Source: Pontibacter cellulosilyticus
Lineage (GTDB): Bacteria > Bacteroidota > Bacteroidia > Cytophagales > Hymenobacteraceae
Assembly (NCBI RefSeq): GCF_014306105.1
Contig: NZ_JACRVF010000005.1
Location: 248,001 to 312,000, forward strand
Direction: 5' to 3'
DNA length: 64,000 bases
In this document: positions 38,101 to 45,680 of the stretch, piece after piece
Numbering within the stretch: the stretch's first letter is position 1
Layout: the number at the start of each line of letters is the position of its first letter
Notes under the pieces: model-generated
Databases searched by the model: none
The model's input: only the letters and a program-made list of their open reading frames with translations
What the model was told of the DNA's origin: nothing
Translations under genes and position numbers: made by a program

Positions 38101-38133
38101 ACAAGCCCACCCCCTTAAGTAAATTTTTCTCAT
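35125..38133 (-). CDS. SusC/RagA-family TonB-linked outer-membrane transporter (second copy)
   Basis: A 1002-residue transporter: signal peptide (to about 32), carboxypeptidase-like domain (ITGTVLDARSKSPLPGVVVR), plug with LYIVDGVIV and IKGAAAAAIYGSRASNG, and a beta-barrel ending GVQVSF. It is only 49 bases after anmK and 26 bases before susD, all on the minus strand. Linkage to a dedicated anhydro-MurNAc kinase suggests import of peptidoglycan fragments. Many SusCD pairs import other oligomers, so this remains inference. Confidence 0.94.
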   Translation of the reverse strand: MRKIYLRGWACFKATLLCFLLLSLVNQEAFAQTRYTITGTVLDARSKSPLPGVVVRIRNTNTATATDAYGKYSLVANLQPGTYPLVFSLIGFKPETRSVELATSENVTVDVQLAEDVVGLEEVVVTGTSVATSKKQLGNAISTVSADALDNTVATSVDQALAGKVAGAQITQNSGNPAGGISVRLRGPSTIVGSGDPLYIVDGVIVNNSSPELLDLGGYAQNRLVDINPNDIERIEIIKGAAAAAIYGSRASNGVVQIFTKRGMSGAPKVVASTQFRVSEVRKTLEYNDYPFRFVNTTRTDLTQEPVERFDYQDEIFRTAFGTENNLSVSGGSDKTQYFVSANFLRNQGIIDETQFTRGGGRVRLDQTIKDWLNISIGANYVISTSEEIPNGGLSEAYGALTGFIFSNNFINPQPVNGVYPSTAPTAILRRTNPLEAIARFDFQQRTSRFIGDFQVNLTPINGLNINYVLGYDNSTQIATGLIPVGNTTPSYDRGYSRRADRTSFQLNNDLNVSYRTNLADWLESTTGVGATAQVEKVFRTGTTAIQLVPLVRTIDAGATIVTSETRSDINILGFFAQQTFGLGERLFLTAAGRYDVSSVFGEEDRWQFYPKVSASYLISNEEFWQGISNIIPILKLRASYGEAGNLTAIGAYDRYTNFNPVAAPGLPGFVPSSLLGNPGIVPERQKETEVGADMSFLDGRIGLEFSYFYKDVEDLLLFITLTPSSGYLNQYANVGTMTNKGFEFLLTGAPIQSENINWKTTITYSRIENEVNNVPGGILAFPGGFGQVAAVNGFPLGAYYATYFARNADGSLLLNEFGLPQPERIGRNPTTGQPTGATARKVIGDPNPDWTGSLINEVLIGKNLTFKTQFDAAYGFEVFNFTRRVGERDLYGGLAGYEPELRGEVPKGTSAALFGIFENYIEDGSYIKLREISLSYDFRPDFLKGNSLRLSLAGRNLFSIDDYSGYDPEVNAAGQSTAVRGFDFVEVPIPRTYALGVQVSF

Positions 38134-38182
38134 AGTAACTTATTTTGTACGGTTGATAAAAGTTAAAAACGCTCTTAAGTCA

Positions 38183-39382
38183 TCACTCGGGCAAACTTAT
38201 CTTACCCATATGTACTGACGGGACTCTTGTCTGCCCCGGACCAAAATCAATCCTTTTGCCAACCAGGCATTCGTTAGCCAACGTGGCAAAAAGCACCGCC
38301 TCCTTAGCATCCGGCGAAACACCTAGTTCCGCGGTGTCTCTCACACTTAAGCCTGGTATTAGCTCCTGTAGGTTTTGGATCAGCAACGGGTTATGCATTC
38401 CTCCCCCGCTCATAAAGACTTCAAACTTCTCCCCTTTTAAAGTTCTTGACAACGCATCACTGATTCCAGCTGCAGAAAAACGGTTAAGGGTAGCCATTAC
38501 ATCCTCCGGAGAAAGCTGTGTTGCTTCGGCTTTATGTTGCGCCTGCTCCAGGTATGCCAGGTTAAATAATTCGGGTCCAGTTGTTTTCGGAAAGCCTTGC
38601 TCAAAGAAAGGGTGATCTAGCAGGGCATTCAACAATTTATGATTATACGTGCCTTTTTTTGCAATCTCCGAATCTGCATCAAAAAATTTACTCGGAAACC
38701 TGCTTTGTACATATGCATCCATCAATGTATTACCTGGCCCAACATCGGTAGAGAAGATTCTGGTTGTGTCCAGGTCGCCGGGTAGGAACGTAAAGTTGGC
38801 GATGCCGCCTATGTTAAGCATAATGCGGTTCTGCCCTTTTTCTGAGAATAGCAGGTAGTCACCGTACACTGCCAACGGGGCTCCCTCGCCACCAGCAGCT
38901 ATGTGTTTTTGCCTGAAATCGCTGAGGGTTATAATACCTGTCTTAACGGCAATGTGGTCTCCGTCGCCTATCTGCAGTGTGGCATTTGGCATGCCTTCTA
39001 TGCCATGAAGTGAGGCTGGCGCATGATAAATGGTTTGCCCGTGACTGGCGATAATGTCTACGTCTACAGCGTTAACGCCCCACTGTTGCAGGCACTGGTT
39101 TATAAGCTCCGCATGGAAACTACCGATATAGGCATTCATCAAGCATACCTTTTCGAGGTCTACCTGGCGCTTCGAAAAAATTGCTTTTACCTCTTGTTTA
39201 AAGGTAGTGTCGTAAGGCATGGTGGTAAACTCGCGTAGTGTCAGTTGGGTTTGGGTACCGTGGCCGGTAAACTCACACAGCGCAATATCAAGGCCATCCA
39301 GCGAGGTACCGGACATAAGGCCTATGATGGTTCTTTTTTCTTTGTTAGCTATACTGAACAGGTGCTTCAGGCTATCGTTCAT
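38183..39382 (-). CDS. anmK: Anhydro-N-acetylmuramic acid kinase
   Basis: A 399-residue enzyme when started at the ATG at 39382 (MNDSLKH...); an in-frame ATG 14 codons upstream gives a weaker N-terminus. The AnmK signature is IGLMSGTSLDGLDIALCEF near the start. Further motifs are IASHGQTIYHAP, NIGGIANFTFLPG, DVGPGNTLMDAY and SGGGMHNPLL. It opens the 1,6-anhydro ring and phosphorylates the sugar to MurNAc-6-phosphate, the substrate of MurQ encoded about 27 kb away in this window. It is the first gene of a probable anmK-susC-susD operon. Confidence 0.95.
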   Translation of the reverse strand: MNDSLKHLFSIANKEKRTIIGLMSGTSLDGLDIALCEFTGHGTQTQLTLREFTTMPYDTTFKQEVKAIFSKRQVDLEKVCLMNAYIGSFHAELINQCLQQWGVNAVDVDIIASHGQTIYHAPASLHGIEGMPNATLQIGDGDHIAVKTGIITLSDFRQKHIAAGGEGAPLAVYGDYLLFSEKGQNRIMLNIGGIANFTFLPGDLDTTRIFSTDVGPGNTLMDAYVQSRFPSKFFDADSEIAKKGTYNHKLLNALLDHPFFEQGFPKTTGPELFNLAYLEQAQHKAEATQLSPEDVMATLNRFSAAGISDALSRTLKGEKFEVFMSGGGMHNPLLIQNLQELIPGLSVRDTAELGVSPDAKEAVLFATLANECLVGKRIDFGPGQTRVPSVHMGKISLPE

Positions 39383-39424
39383 AGTTCTGTTTATAGGTTT
39401 ATACTTTGCCAAAAGTATAAACAA

Positions 39425-39902
39425 GCGGGCACATAAATTCCAGACTATTTAGAACTAAACGTAGCAACTCAGAAATGGTCGTGATTGTTTGCAGGAATTT
39501 ATACTTCGCACTGCTGCTGAGAATAAAAATTTAAACCTTAAAGACCAGCTACTTAGCTATACTTTCAGTGGTGCAAAGTAAAATTTGTAAGCTGCTTTTG
39601 GTTTTGTAGCAGTTATAGAGAAGTATAAACTGATGTATAATGAAAAGTCGTTATTTGTAATTATAAGGCAGATGTTTTACCCGCTACTGTGAACTTGGTC
39701 TTTAACCGCGAGACTACTTACTTAAAGAATTTGTCATCTTGAACAGCGTGAGAGATCTTTTTAGAATTAGTAAAATTGAATTTAGAAGAGATCTCTCCTA
39801 TCGTCGAGATGACAGAAAAGGTGAAGTCTAAAAGTATAAATGCAGGCTGTTAAATTTACAATGCATCAAGAATCAAGACAGCTTTACTTTACTCACCTAT
39901 AC
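39425..39902. other. Gene-free region with a cluster of AAGTATAA words and a repeat element
   Basis: About 480 bases between the anmK start and the end of the convergent-side ABC ATPase gene. It holds TTATACTT/AAGTATAA-type words near 39498, 39556, 39620, 39830 and 39896, plus one at 39412 just inside the anmK upstream region. A 39732-39814 inverted-repeat element is also present. The anmK promoter should lie in its left part. No gene is supported. Confidence 0.6.
39732..39814. repeat. Inverted-repeat element, GTCATCT-GAGATGAC family, copy 1
   Basis: Ends TGTCATCT (39732-39739) and AGATGACA (39807-39814). Inner parts GAGAGATCT and AGAGATCTCTC also pair, so the whole 83 bases could fold into one long hairpin. 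Related copies are at 40642-40730 and 52925-53027. It is a small non-coding element of unknown function. Confidence 0.8.
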
Positions 39903-40595
39903 TTAATGCCTGATGATTTTGCCGTCTTCCATTTCGATGATGCGGCCGCTGCTTTCGGCAAAGCTCTGGTCGTGGGTAACAATGAGCAGGGTCTGGTTGT
40001 GGACTTCGGCGAGTTCTTTAAAGATATCGAACACCATATCGCTGTTTTTCATGTCGAGGTTGCCCGTGGGTTCGTCTCCCATAATGATGTGCGGGTCGTT
40101 TATCAGGGCACGGGCAATGGCCACGCGCTGCTTTTCGCCGCCTGATATTTTGAAAGCCATCTTTTTGGCAAGGTGGTCAATGCCTAGCATCTTTAGCCGC
40201 TCCATGCCCCGGTGCTCGATTTCTTCCTGGCTATACTTCCCCAGTTTCATGCCCGGCAGCATCACGTTTTGCAGCACCGTAAACTCATTTAGCAGGTAAT
40301 GAAACTGGAATACAAAACCTATCTTCTCGTTGCGGATACGTGCCAGCTCCACATCACTCCTGCCTGACATCAGCTCCCTATCGATCAGCAACTCGCCCTC
40401 ATAGTCGGTATCCATGGTAGAGAGGATGTAGAGCAGGGTGGATTTTCCGCAACCGGATTTGCCTATTACTGACACAAACTCTCCTTTGTTTATGGTAAAG
40501 GTGATATCATGCAGCACCTGCACCGTTACCGGATCGTGGAAACACTTGTTTATATGTCTTGCCTCAAGTATAACTTCCTGCATTTTTGTGCTCAT
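39903..40595 (-). CDS. LolD/MacB-type ABC transporter ATP-binding protein
   Basis: A 230-residue ATPase with Walker A GKSGCGKST, signature SGGEKQRVAIARAL, Walker B IIMGDEP and an H-loop THDQSFAE. It is of the subclass that drives FtsX-like permeases (lipoprotein release, macrolide or peptide export). The matching permease and adaptor genes are just upstream on the minus strand (42231-40972 and 43310-42228) but are separated from it by a 376-base gap full of repeats. It probably belongs to the same export system. Confidence 0.92.
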   Translation of the reverse strand: MSTKMQEVILEARHINKCFHDPVTVQVLHDITFTINKGEFVSVIGKSGCGKSTLLYILSTMDTDYEGELLIDRELMSGRSDVELARIRNEKIGFVFQFHYLLNEFTVLQNVMLPGMKLGKYSQEEIEHRGMERLKMLGIDHLAKKMAFKISGGEKQRVAIARALINDPHIIMGDEPTGNLDMKNSDMVFDIFKELAEVHNQTLLIVTHDQSFAESSGRIIEMEDGKIIRH

Positions 40596-40641
40596 TTTAT
40601 GGTATAACCTACTTATCTTCCAATGCTATCAACTTGAGCTT

Positions 40642-40730
40642 TTTGTCATCTCGACGATAGCAGAGATTTTTTTAGAAGTCCTTCTTTATTAATTCTAGAT
40701 AGGTTTCTCACATGTGTTCGAAATGACAAA
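40642..40730. repeat. Inverted-repeat element, GTCATCT-GAGATGAC family, copy 2
   Basis: Ends TTTGTCAT (40642-40649) and ATGACAAA (40723-40730), with the family words TCTCGACGATAG and GAGATTTTTTTAGAAG inside. The word GTCATCTCGACGATAG is the reverse complement of the right end of copy 1 (CTATCGTCGAGATGAC). Confidence 0.78.
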
Positions 40731-40874
40731 CTGCTACTACACTTGCTTAAGCCAATTTACCCAACCCCTCCGAGGACGGGAGTTACGCAGGTGTACCCCT
40801 AAGCCCCCTTCAAAGGGGGACGTTACGCCATTGCTTTAGTAGAGGTAAAAGTTTCATAGCTTCTGCCGTTCCCC

Positions 40875-40894
40875 GGACAGGTCTCGACCTGTCC
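40875..40894. repeat. Perfect palindromic hairpin GGACAGGTC-TC-GACCTGTCC
   Basis: Nine-base arms are separated by only two bases. It is GC-rich and has no T-tract, so it is not a clear terminator. It may be a REP unit or a nuclease/recombinase recognition site. Confidence 0.75.
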
Positions 40895-40971
40895 CTACAA
40901 GTATAAATCTCTATCCCACAAACACCAGAATAAATCCTACCCCTTTATTTAACCTCCTTAATCACCGGTCT

Positions 40972-42231
40972 TTACTTACCCCTGATAATCTCTACCGGAT
41001 CCACTTTGCTTGCCTTTCTGGCCGGGAAGAATCCTGCAAAGTATGTGGTGATGAGAGAGAACGAACCAGCTATAAAGTAATATATTGGGCTGTAGTTAAT
41101 GGGATAAGTTTTGATAGTAGGTAGGGCTGCCGTCACGAAGGGAATATTGTCGATGATAACAGAGAAAACGAAACCGATGACCAACCCGACGATGCCTCCG
41201 AAAAAACCGATACTCAGCGAGATGAGGAGGAAGATGCGGTTTACGTCTTTACCCGAGAATCCTGTAGCCTTGAGTATGGCAATGGAGTCCATCTTCTCAT
41301 AGATCATCATGTTCAGGATGTTGAAAATACCGAAGCCTGCCACGATGAGCAGCACCACCCCAACAGAATATGAAATAAGCGAACGTATGTTGCTGCCTGT
41401 CTCAAACTGCGCGTTGGCTGTCTGTATGTCTTCGGCGTCGATGTTAAACAACTGGCTATACTCCTGTGCGACAGCTGGTGCCATTTCCAAGTTGTGCAGC
41501 TTTACCTGTATATCGGTGATGTAGTTGTTCGGCTTGCCCAGCAGCTTTTGCACGGTGCCAATAGAGGCATAGCTTTGTACTTTGTCAATCTCCTGTATCC
41601 CCGACTGAAAATACCCCACCACTTTTAAGGAAAACCGTTCGCCCTGCACCGTAGTTACCTGCACCACGTCTCCGATATCAGCCACCAGAATATCCGCTAA
41701 GCCTTTGCCAAGTATAATGCTGTTGGCAACGTTTTTCACATCAATGGCATTGCCTGCCGTTACGTAGTCCTCAAAGTTGAAAAGCCGCATCTCCTCCTCC
41801 ACATCAACCCCGCTTATGGAGCCTGATATGTCGATGGTGCCTTCGTTGTAAAACACCTGCGTGTTCAGTTTCGGCGTAGCACCCAACACCCGTGAGTCGT
41901 CTTTAACAGCCTGCATAATAGGGCCGCTGTTGTAGATTTCCTGCCGCGTAATACCCGACTTTACAGAGCTTATGAAGTTGTAGGAGTCCTTAAACTCGGC
42001 GGAGGCATTAACAGGCTGGTTTTCGCTGGGCTTGATCTGGTTGTAAAGGCGCACATGCGGCGTGCGGTTCAGGATGAGGCTATCCAGCATGTCGTTCAGG
42101 CCGTTCATAAAGCTGAGCAGCGTGATGAACATGGCAATGCTAAAAGTTACGCCCACGGCCGCTACCAGCGTTTGGCGCCAGCGGGCCAACAGCAACGACT
42201 TTGCTATGCCAACTATCAGCTTGCTGTTCAT
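40972..42231 (-). CDS. FtsX/LolE-like ABC transporter permease
   Basis: A 419-residue inner-membrane protein with one N-terminal transmembrane helix, a periplasmic MacB_PCD-like domain (about 45-270) and three C-terminal helices. It ends PARKASKVDPVEIIRGK, the family hallmark. Its start overlaps the adaptor gene stop by four bases (ATGA), so the two are translationally coupled. With the ATPase at 39903-40595 and the adaptor it would form a tripartite exporter. Cargo is unknown; lipoprotein, antibiotic or lipid export are all possible. Confidence 0.92.
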   Translation of the reverse strand: MNSKLIVGIAKSLLLARWRQTLVAAVGVTFSIAMFITLLSFMNGLNDMLDSLILNRTPHVRLYNQIKPSENQPVNASAEFKDSYNFISSVKSGITRQEIYNSGPIMQAVKDDSRVLGATPKLNTQVFYNEGTIDISGSISGVDVEEEMRLFNFEDYVTAGNAIDVKNVANSIILGKGLADILVADIGDVVQVTTVQGERFSLKVVGYFQSGIQEIDKVQSYASIGTVQKLLGKPNNYITDIQVKLHNLEMAPAVAQEYSQLFNIDAEDIQTANAQFETGSNIRSLISYSVGVVLLIVAGFGIFNILNMMIYEKMDSIAILKATGFSGKDVNRIFLLISLSIGFFGGIVGLVIGFVFSVIIDNIPFVTAALPTIKTYPINYSPIYYFIAGSFSLITTYFAGFFPARKASKVDPVEIIRGK

Positions 42232-43310
42232 CGGACCGGTTTCAGTAGCACGTCATTTTTCGAAATGCCATTCACAATTTCTACCTTCTGGTAGTCTTTT
42301 AGCCCTGTTTTTACAGGCACTTTTTCTTTACCTTCTGTCATCACATACGAGCCATCCAGCAGGTACTCGCGCGGTATAGTAAGGGCGTTTTTCTTTTCCT
42401 GTATGATGATGTTGGCTTCGGTGGTAAGGTTAGGGTAAAGAGCAGGTGGTGTGGTTACAAAACTGGCCTCTATGGTAAAGGAACGGGTACGCTCGTTCAT
42501 GGCTGGGTTCACTTTGTATACTTTGCCTTCAAACACCTGACCTTTGTAGCTGTCCAGGTTCAGGAGCACCTGCTGCCCCGGCTTTACCCTCGCAATGTCA
42601 TACTCATCTACCTGCAGCTCAAGTATAAACTCATCGGCGTCTCCCACTACTGCCACAGGAGTTTGAGGCGTTACCAGTTCCCCCTGCTCTTTCAGAACGC
42701 TGTATACTTTGCCGTTTGTCTCACTTTTCACGGTATAATCCTCCGACATCGTCTGGCTTATCTGCAGGTTCTTCTGCGATTGCTTTGCCGCAAAGTCGAG
42801 CTGTTTTCTGAGGTCGTTGTAGCGAAGTACCGCAGACTTGTATGCTGTTAAAGAGTTCTTGTAAGCCAGCTCCCGTTGCTCCAGTTCTACTTTAGTGCCT
42901 ATCTGGTTGGCCCACAGGTTGCGCTGGCGTACCAGCAGCAGCGAATCGTTTTGCTTTTTGCTTCGAGCCAGGTTAATGGCCTCGCGCAGTTCATTAAGTT
43001 TTTCGGCGTTGGCGCTTACACGGGCATATTCTGCAGCAATACGGGCATTTTCGGTACTAAGGCGGGCAGCCTCGTTGTCTAGTTTTATCAGAGGTTCACC
43101 TCTTTTTACTACATCCCCCTCGGTCACAAATATTTGTTGTATCACGCCGCTTACCGTCGGAAAAACCTGGTACTGGTCGCGGCTCTTTACCACACCCGAG
43201 GCATACACCGATTCAGAGATATCTTCTACCGTAGGTTGGGTCTTTTCCTGCTCTCCTTTGCAGGCGACAAGTATAACCAGGATCAGGGCGAAGAGGAAAT
43301 ATGGCTTCAT
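42228..43310 (-). CDS. HlyD/MFP-type periplasmic adaptor lipoprotein
   Basis: A 360-residue lipoprotein (LILVILVACKGEQ, Cys about 17). Barrel-sandwich half-motifs are GVIQQIFVTEGDVVKRGEPLIKLD near residue 55 and NGKVYSVLKEQGELVTP near residue 205. A coiled-coil hairpin (about 80-190) and a beta-barrel domain follow. It links an inner-membrane permease to an outer-membrane channel; the TolC-like protein at 16620 is one candidate partner. It is first in the operon and overlaps the permease gene by four bases. Confidence 0.92.
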   Translation of the reverse strand: MKPYFLFALILVILVACKGEQEKTQPTVEDISESVYASGVVKSRDQYQVFPTVSGVIQQIFVTEGDVVKRGEPLIKLDNEAARLSTENARIAAEYARVSANAEKLNELREAINLARSKKQNDSLLLVRQRNLWANQIGTKVELEQRELAYKNSLTAYKSAVLRYNDLRKQLDFAAKQSQKNLQISQTMSEDYTVKSETNGKVYSVLKEQGELVTPQTPVAVVGDADEFILELQVDEYDIARVKPGQQVLLNLDSYKGQVFEGKVYKVNPAMNERTRSFTIEASFVTTPPALYPNLTTEANIIIQEKKNALTIPREYLLDGSYVMTEGKEKVPVKTGLKDYQKVEIVNGISKNDVLLKPVR

Positions 43311-43625
43311 AGGTGCGATGTCTGTTTTAGCTTTAACCCTTTATTTCCGCAAGTTAGGACGAGCTGTACACTCAACTTATACTATAACTGCAACAATATT
43401 GATGATTATAATCATACTTTTCAAGTATAAAATTCTTTCTGTGTGGCCTTTCTCAAACCGTAAACTCAAGCACCTCTGGAAAATTATATCCGGTATCGAT
43501 GTGCAGCAAGGGGCAGGTATCTTTAGCAGATAATTTATACCTTGCCTCAACAGTTTGTGCTGCTGCAAAGTATAAACAGACCATACTTAGGGCAGCACCC
43601 ATATATACCTTACAACAAGTCCGCT
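43311..43625. other. Divergent intergenic region adaptor / pncB
   Basis: About 315 bases that should contain two divergent promoters. It is A+T-rich. AAGTATAA words lie near 43419 and 43567. No riboswitch or known operator is evident. I excluded the upstream 28 codons of the pncB frame as untranslated sequence. Confidence 0.45.
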
Positions 43626-44810
43626 ATGCCGACAAACCACATCCCGACGTTACCATCCATACTTGACAACGACTTTTATAAATTTACCATGCAACACGCC
43701 GTGGTAAAGCTCTTCCCAAGAACAAAGGCACGCTACAAATTCATAAACAGGGGCAAACATCCATTCCCGGATGGTTTTGCAGATGCGTTGCGCAAGGCTG
43801 TGGATGCGATGGCAGACCTTCACTTAACAAAGGAGGAGAAAGAATACCTTGCTGCCACCTGCCCTTACCTCGACCCGACTTACCTCGATTTTCTACAGGG
43901 CTACTGCTACGACCCCTCGGAGGTAAGTATAAGTCAGGAAGGCAACCAGTTGCACCTTACCATTGAAGGCTACTGGTATCGCACTATACTTTGGGAGGTG
44001 CCGTTGATGGCGTTAATTTCGGAACTATACTATCCCTTAAGTCAACTGCAACGCGATACTGATGAAAGTGTGATTAGCGTGGGCCGGGAGAAGATCGAGA
44101 ATTATAAGGAACTGGGTGTGGCGATTGCAGAGTTCGGCACCCGCCGCAGGCACTCCTACCATGTGCACCAACTAATAGTGGAGACGCTGAAAAAGTATGG
44201 CACCGGCAGTTTTGTAGGTACCAGCAATGTGCACCTGGCACGGTTAAACAATGTAAAGCCAATTGGCACGCACGCCCACGAGTGGTTTATGTTTCATGCG
44301 GCAAGGTATGGCTTTAAGATGGCCAACACGCTGGGGCTGCAGCACTGGGTGCAGGTATATCGCGGCGACCTGGGCATTGCCCTCTCCGATACCTATACAA
44401 CTGATGTGTTCATGAGCCAGTTCGATAAGATGTTCAGCAAATTGTTCGACGGTGTAAGGCACGACAGCGGCGACCCGATTGAATTTGCCCAGAAGATCAT
44501 CAGCCACTACGAACGTATGGGAATTGACGCGCGTGCTAAAACCATTGTTTTTTCTGATGCGCTGAACTATGAAAAAGTGGCCCGCATCGCGGAGTTCTGC
44601 AAAGGCAAGATTGGCATCTCGTTTGGTATTGGCACCAACTTTACCAACGATGTAGGACTTACGCCTATGAATATGGTAATCAAATTAACTGAAACCCAAC
44701 CCGAAGATCTGGAGTGGATGCCGGTGGTAAAACTGTCTGATGAGCGTGGCAAGTATACGGGTAAGGAAGAGGTGATAAAGCTGGCGAAGACTATTTTGAA
44801 TATTGAGTAG
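43626..44810 (+). CDS. pncB: Nicotinate phosphoribosyltransferase
   Basis: A 394-residue enzyme when started at ATG 43626, where family similarity begins (LPSILDNDFYKFTMQHAV). Further signature segments are EFGTRRRHSY, GTSNVHLA, HEWFMFHAA and VRHDSGDP. It makes nicotinate mononucleotide from nicotinate and PRPP in the NAD salvage pathway. pncA follows after a repeat-containing gap of 169 bases, so the two steps nicotinamide to nicotinate to NaMN are encoded together. Confidence 0.95.
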   Translation: MPTNHIPTLPSILDNDFYKFTMQHAVVKLFPRTKARYKFINRGKHPFPDGFADALRKAVDAMADLHLTKEEKEYLAATCPYLDPTYLDFLQGYCYDPSEVSISQEGNQLHLTIEGYWYRTILWEVPLMALISELYYPLSQLQRDTDESVISVGREKIENYKELGVAIAEFGTRRRHSYHVHQLIVETLKKYGTGSFVGTSNVHLARLNNVKPIGTHAHEWFMFHAARYGFKMANTLGLQHWVQVYRGDLGIALSDTYTTDVFMSQFDKMFSKLFDGVRHDSGDPIEFAQKIISHYERMGIDARAKTIVFSDALNYEKVARIAEFCKGKIGISFGIGTNFTNDVGLTPMNMVIKLTETQPEDLEWMPVVKLSDERGKYTGKEEVIKLAKTILNIE

Positions 44811-44861
44811 CCAACCTGGGTCACAACATACCAGGTTATTATATTACCATCTATCATAGAA

Positions 44862-44939
44862 ACCCACCCCTGGCCCCTCCGAGGAGGGGAATTACATGCA
44901 CGAGTAAAACTCCTTTCCTCGGAGAGGCCAGGGGTGGGT
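44862..44939. repeat. REP-like inverted repeat between pncB and pncA
   Basis: Arms 44862-44890 and 44911-44939 (29 bases each) are reverse complements apart from three positions. Each arm also contains an internal CCTCCGAGG-type hairpin. The core ACCCACCCCTG is shared with elements at 47290-47501 and 59520-59593. It lies after the pncB stop and may act as an mRNA-stabilising hairpin or weak terminator. Confidence 0.85.
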
Positions 44940-44979
44940 CAATCATTTTAACAGAAATTATACTTTATACAAACCTACC

Positions 44980-45588
44980 ATGAAAGCACTATTGCTTATC
45001 GACATACAAAACGATTTCATTCCCGGTGGCGCACTGGCTGTCCCGGAAGGTGATCAGATTATACCTTTGGTAAACCAGCTGCAGCAGCAATTTGATCTTA
45101 TAGTTGCCACACAGGACTGGCACCCTGCACACCACAAAAGCTTTGCCTCCAACCATGAGAACAAGCAGCCATTCGATGTTACAGAGCTGCATGGCATGGA
45201 GCAGGTTCTGTGGCCGGACCATTGCATCCAGGGCACAACCGGGGCAGCGTTTGCCCCGCAGCTTGACATGCACAAAGTAGAGGCTATCTTCCGGAAAGGC
45301 ATGAACCCGGAAATTGACAGCTACAGTGGGTTTTATGACAATGGCCGCTTAAAATCAACCTCATTAACAGATTACCTGCGTGGCAAACAGGTTCAGGAAG
45401 TATATCTGGCTGGCCTGGCTGCAGACTACTGTGTATACTTTTCGGCAAAAGACGCCTTACACGAAGGTTTTAAAGTATGTTTTATCGAGGATGCCACACG
45501 TCCGATCAGTGCCGAAGGTTTTGAGCAGGCAAAGGCCGATATCCTGAGCAAAGGCGGAAGCATCATCCAAAGCAGCCTGCTGCTGTAA
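44980..45588 (+). CDS. pncA: Nicotinamidase
   Basis: A 202-residue isochorismatase-fold hydrolase. The catalytic Asp8 is in LLIDIQNDF, metal ligands are in QDWHPAHH, the active-site Lys is in FRKGMNPE and the nucleophile Cys151 is in LAADYCVYF. It deamidates nicotinamide to nicotinate, the substrate of the PncB protein encoded just upstream. Confidence 0.95.
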   Translation: MKALLLIDIQNDFIPGGALAVPEGDQIIPLVNQLQQQFDLIVATQDWHPAHHKSFASNHENKQPFDVTELHGMEQVLWPDHCIQGTTGAAFAPQLDMHKVEAIFRKGMNPEIDSYSGFYDNGRLKSTSLTDYLRGKQVQEVYLAGLAADYCVYFSAKDALHEGFKVCFIEDATRPISAEGFEQAKADILSKGGSIIQSSLLL

Positions 45589-45680
45589 AGTATAACCGTT
45601 GCAACCGCTTGGCTTTCCAGGCAAAGTAAAAAGTATAGTTACCGGCTATACGCTTTAAAGTATAAATATTATCTTTAAGT

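Larger units (their letters stand above)
40596..40971. repeat. Repeat-filled gap inside the ABC export operon
   Basis: A 376-base interval between permease and ATPase genes with no coding potential. From left to right it has a GTCAT-family inverted repeat (40642-40730), a GC-rich REP-like stretch (about 40755-40825, with CCCCCTT/AAGGGGG at 40804-40819), the palindrome at 40875-40894, and an AAGTATAA word at 40900-40907. It looks like a site where several unrelated small elements have accumulated. Confidence 0.7.

Noticed and set aside
39383..39424. Longer N-terminus for AnmK
   Set aside because: The extra 14 residues are not family-like, and kinase similarity starts after the internal Met.
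43542..43625. N-terminal extension of pncB
   Set aside because: The 28 extra codons have no family similarity and contain an AAGTATAA word; conservation begins just after the ATG at 43626.
44862..44939. CRISPR repeat or small CRISPR array at GC-rich repeats
   Set aside because: The repeats are inverted, not direct, and there are no regular spacers or cas genes.
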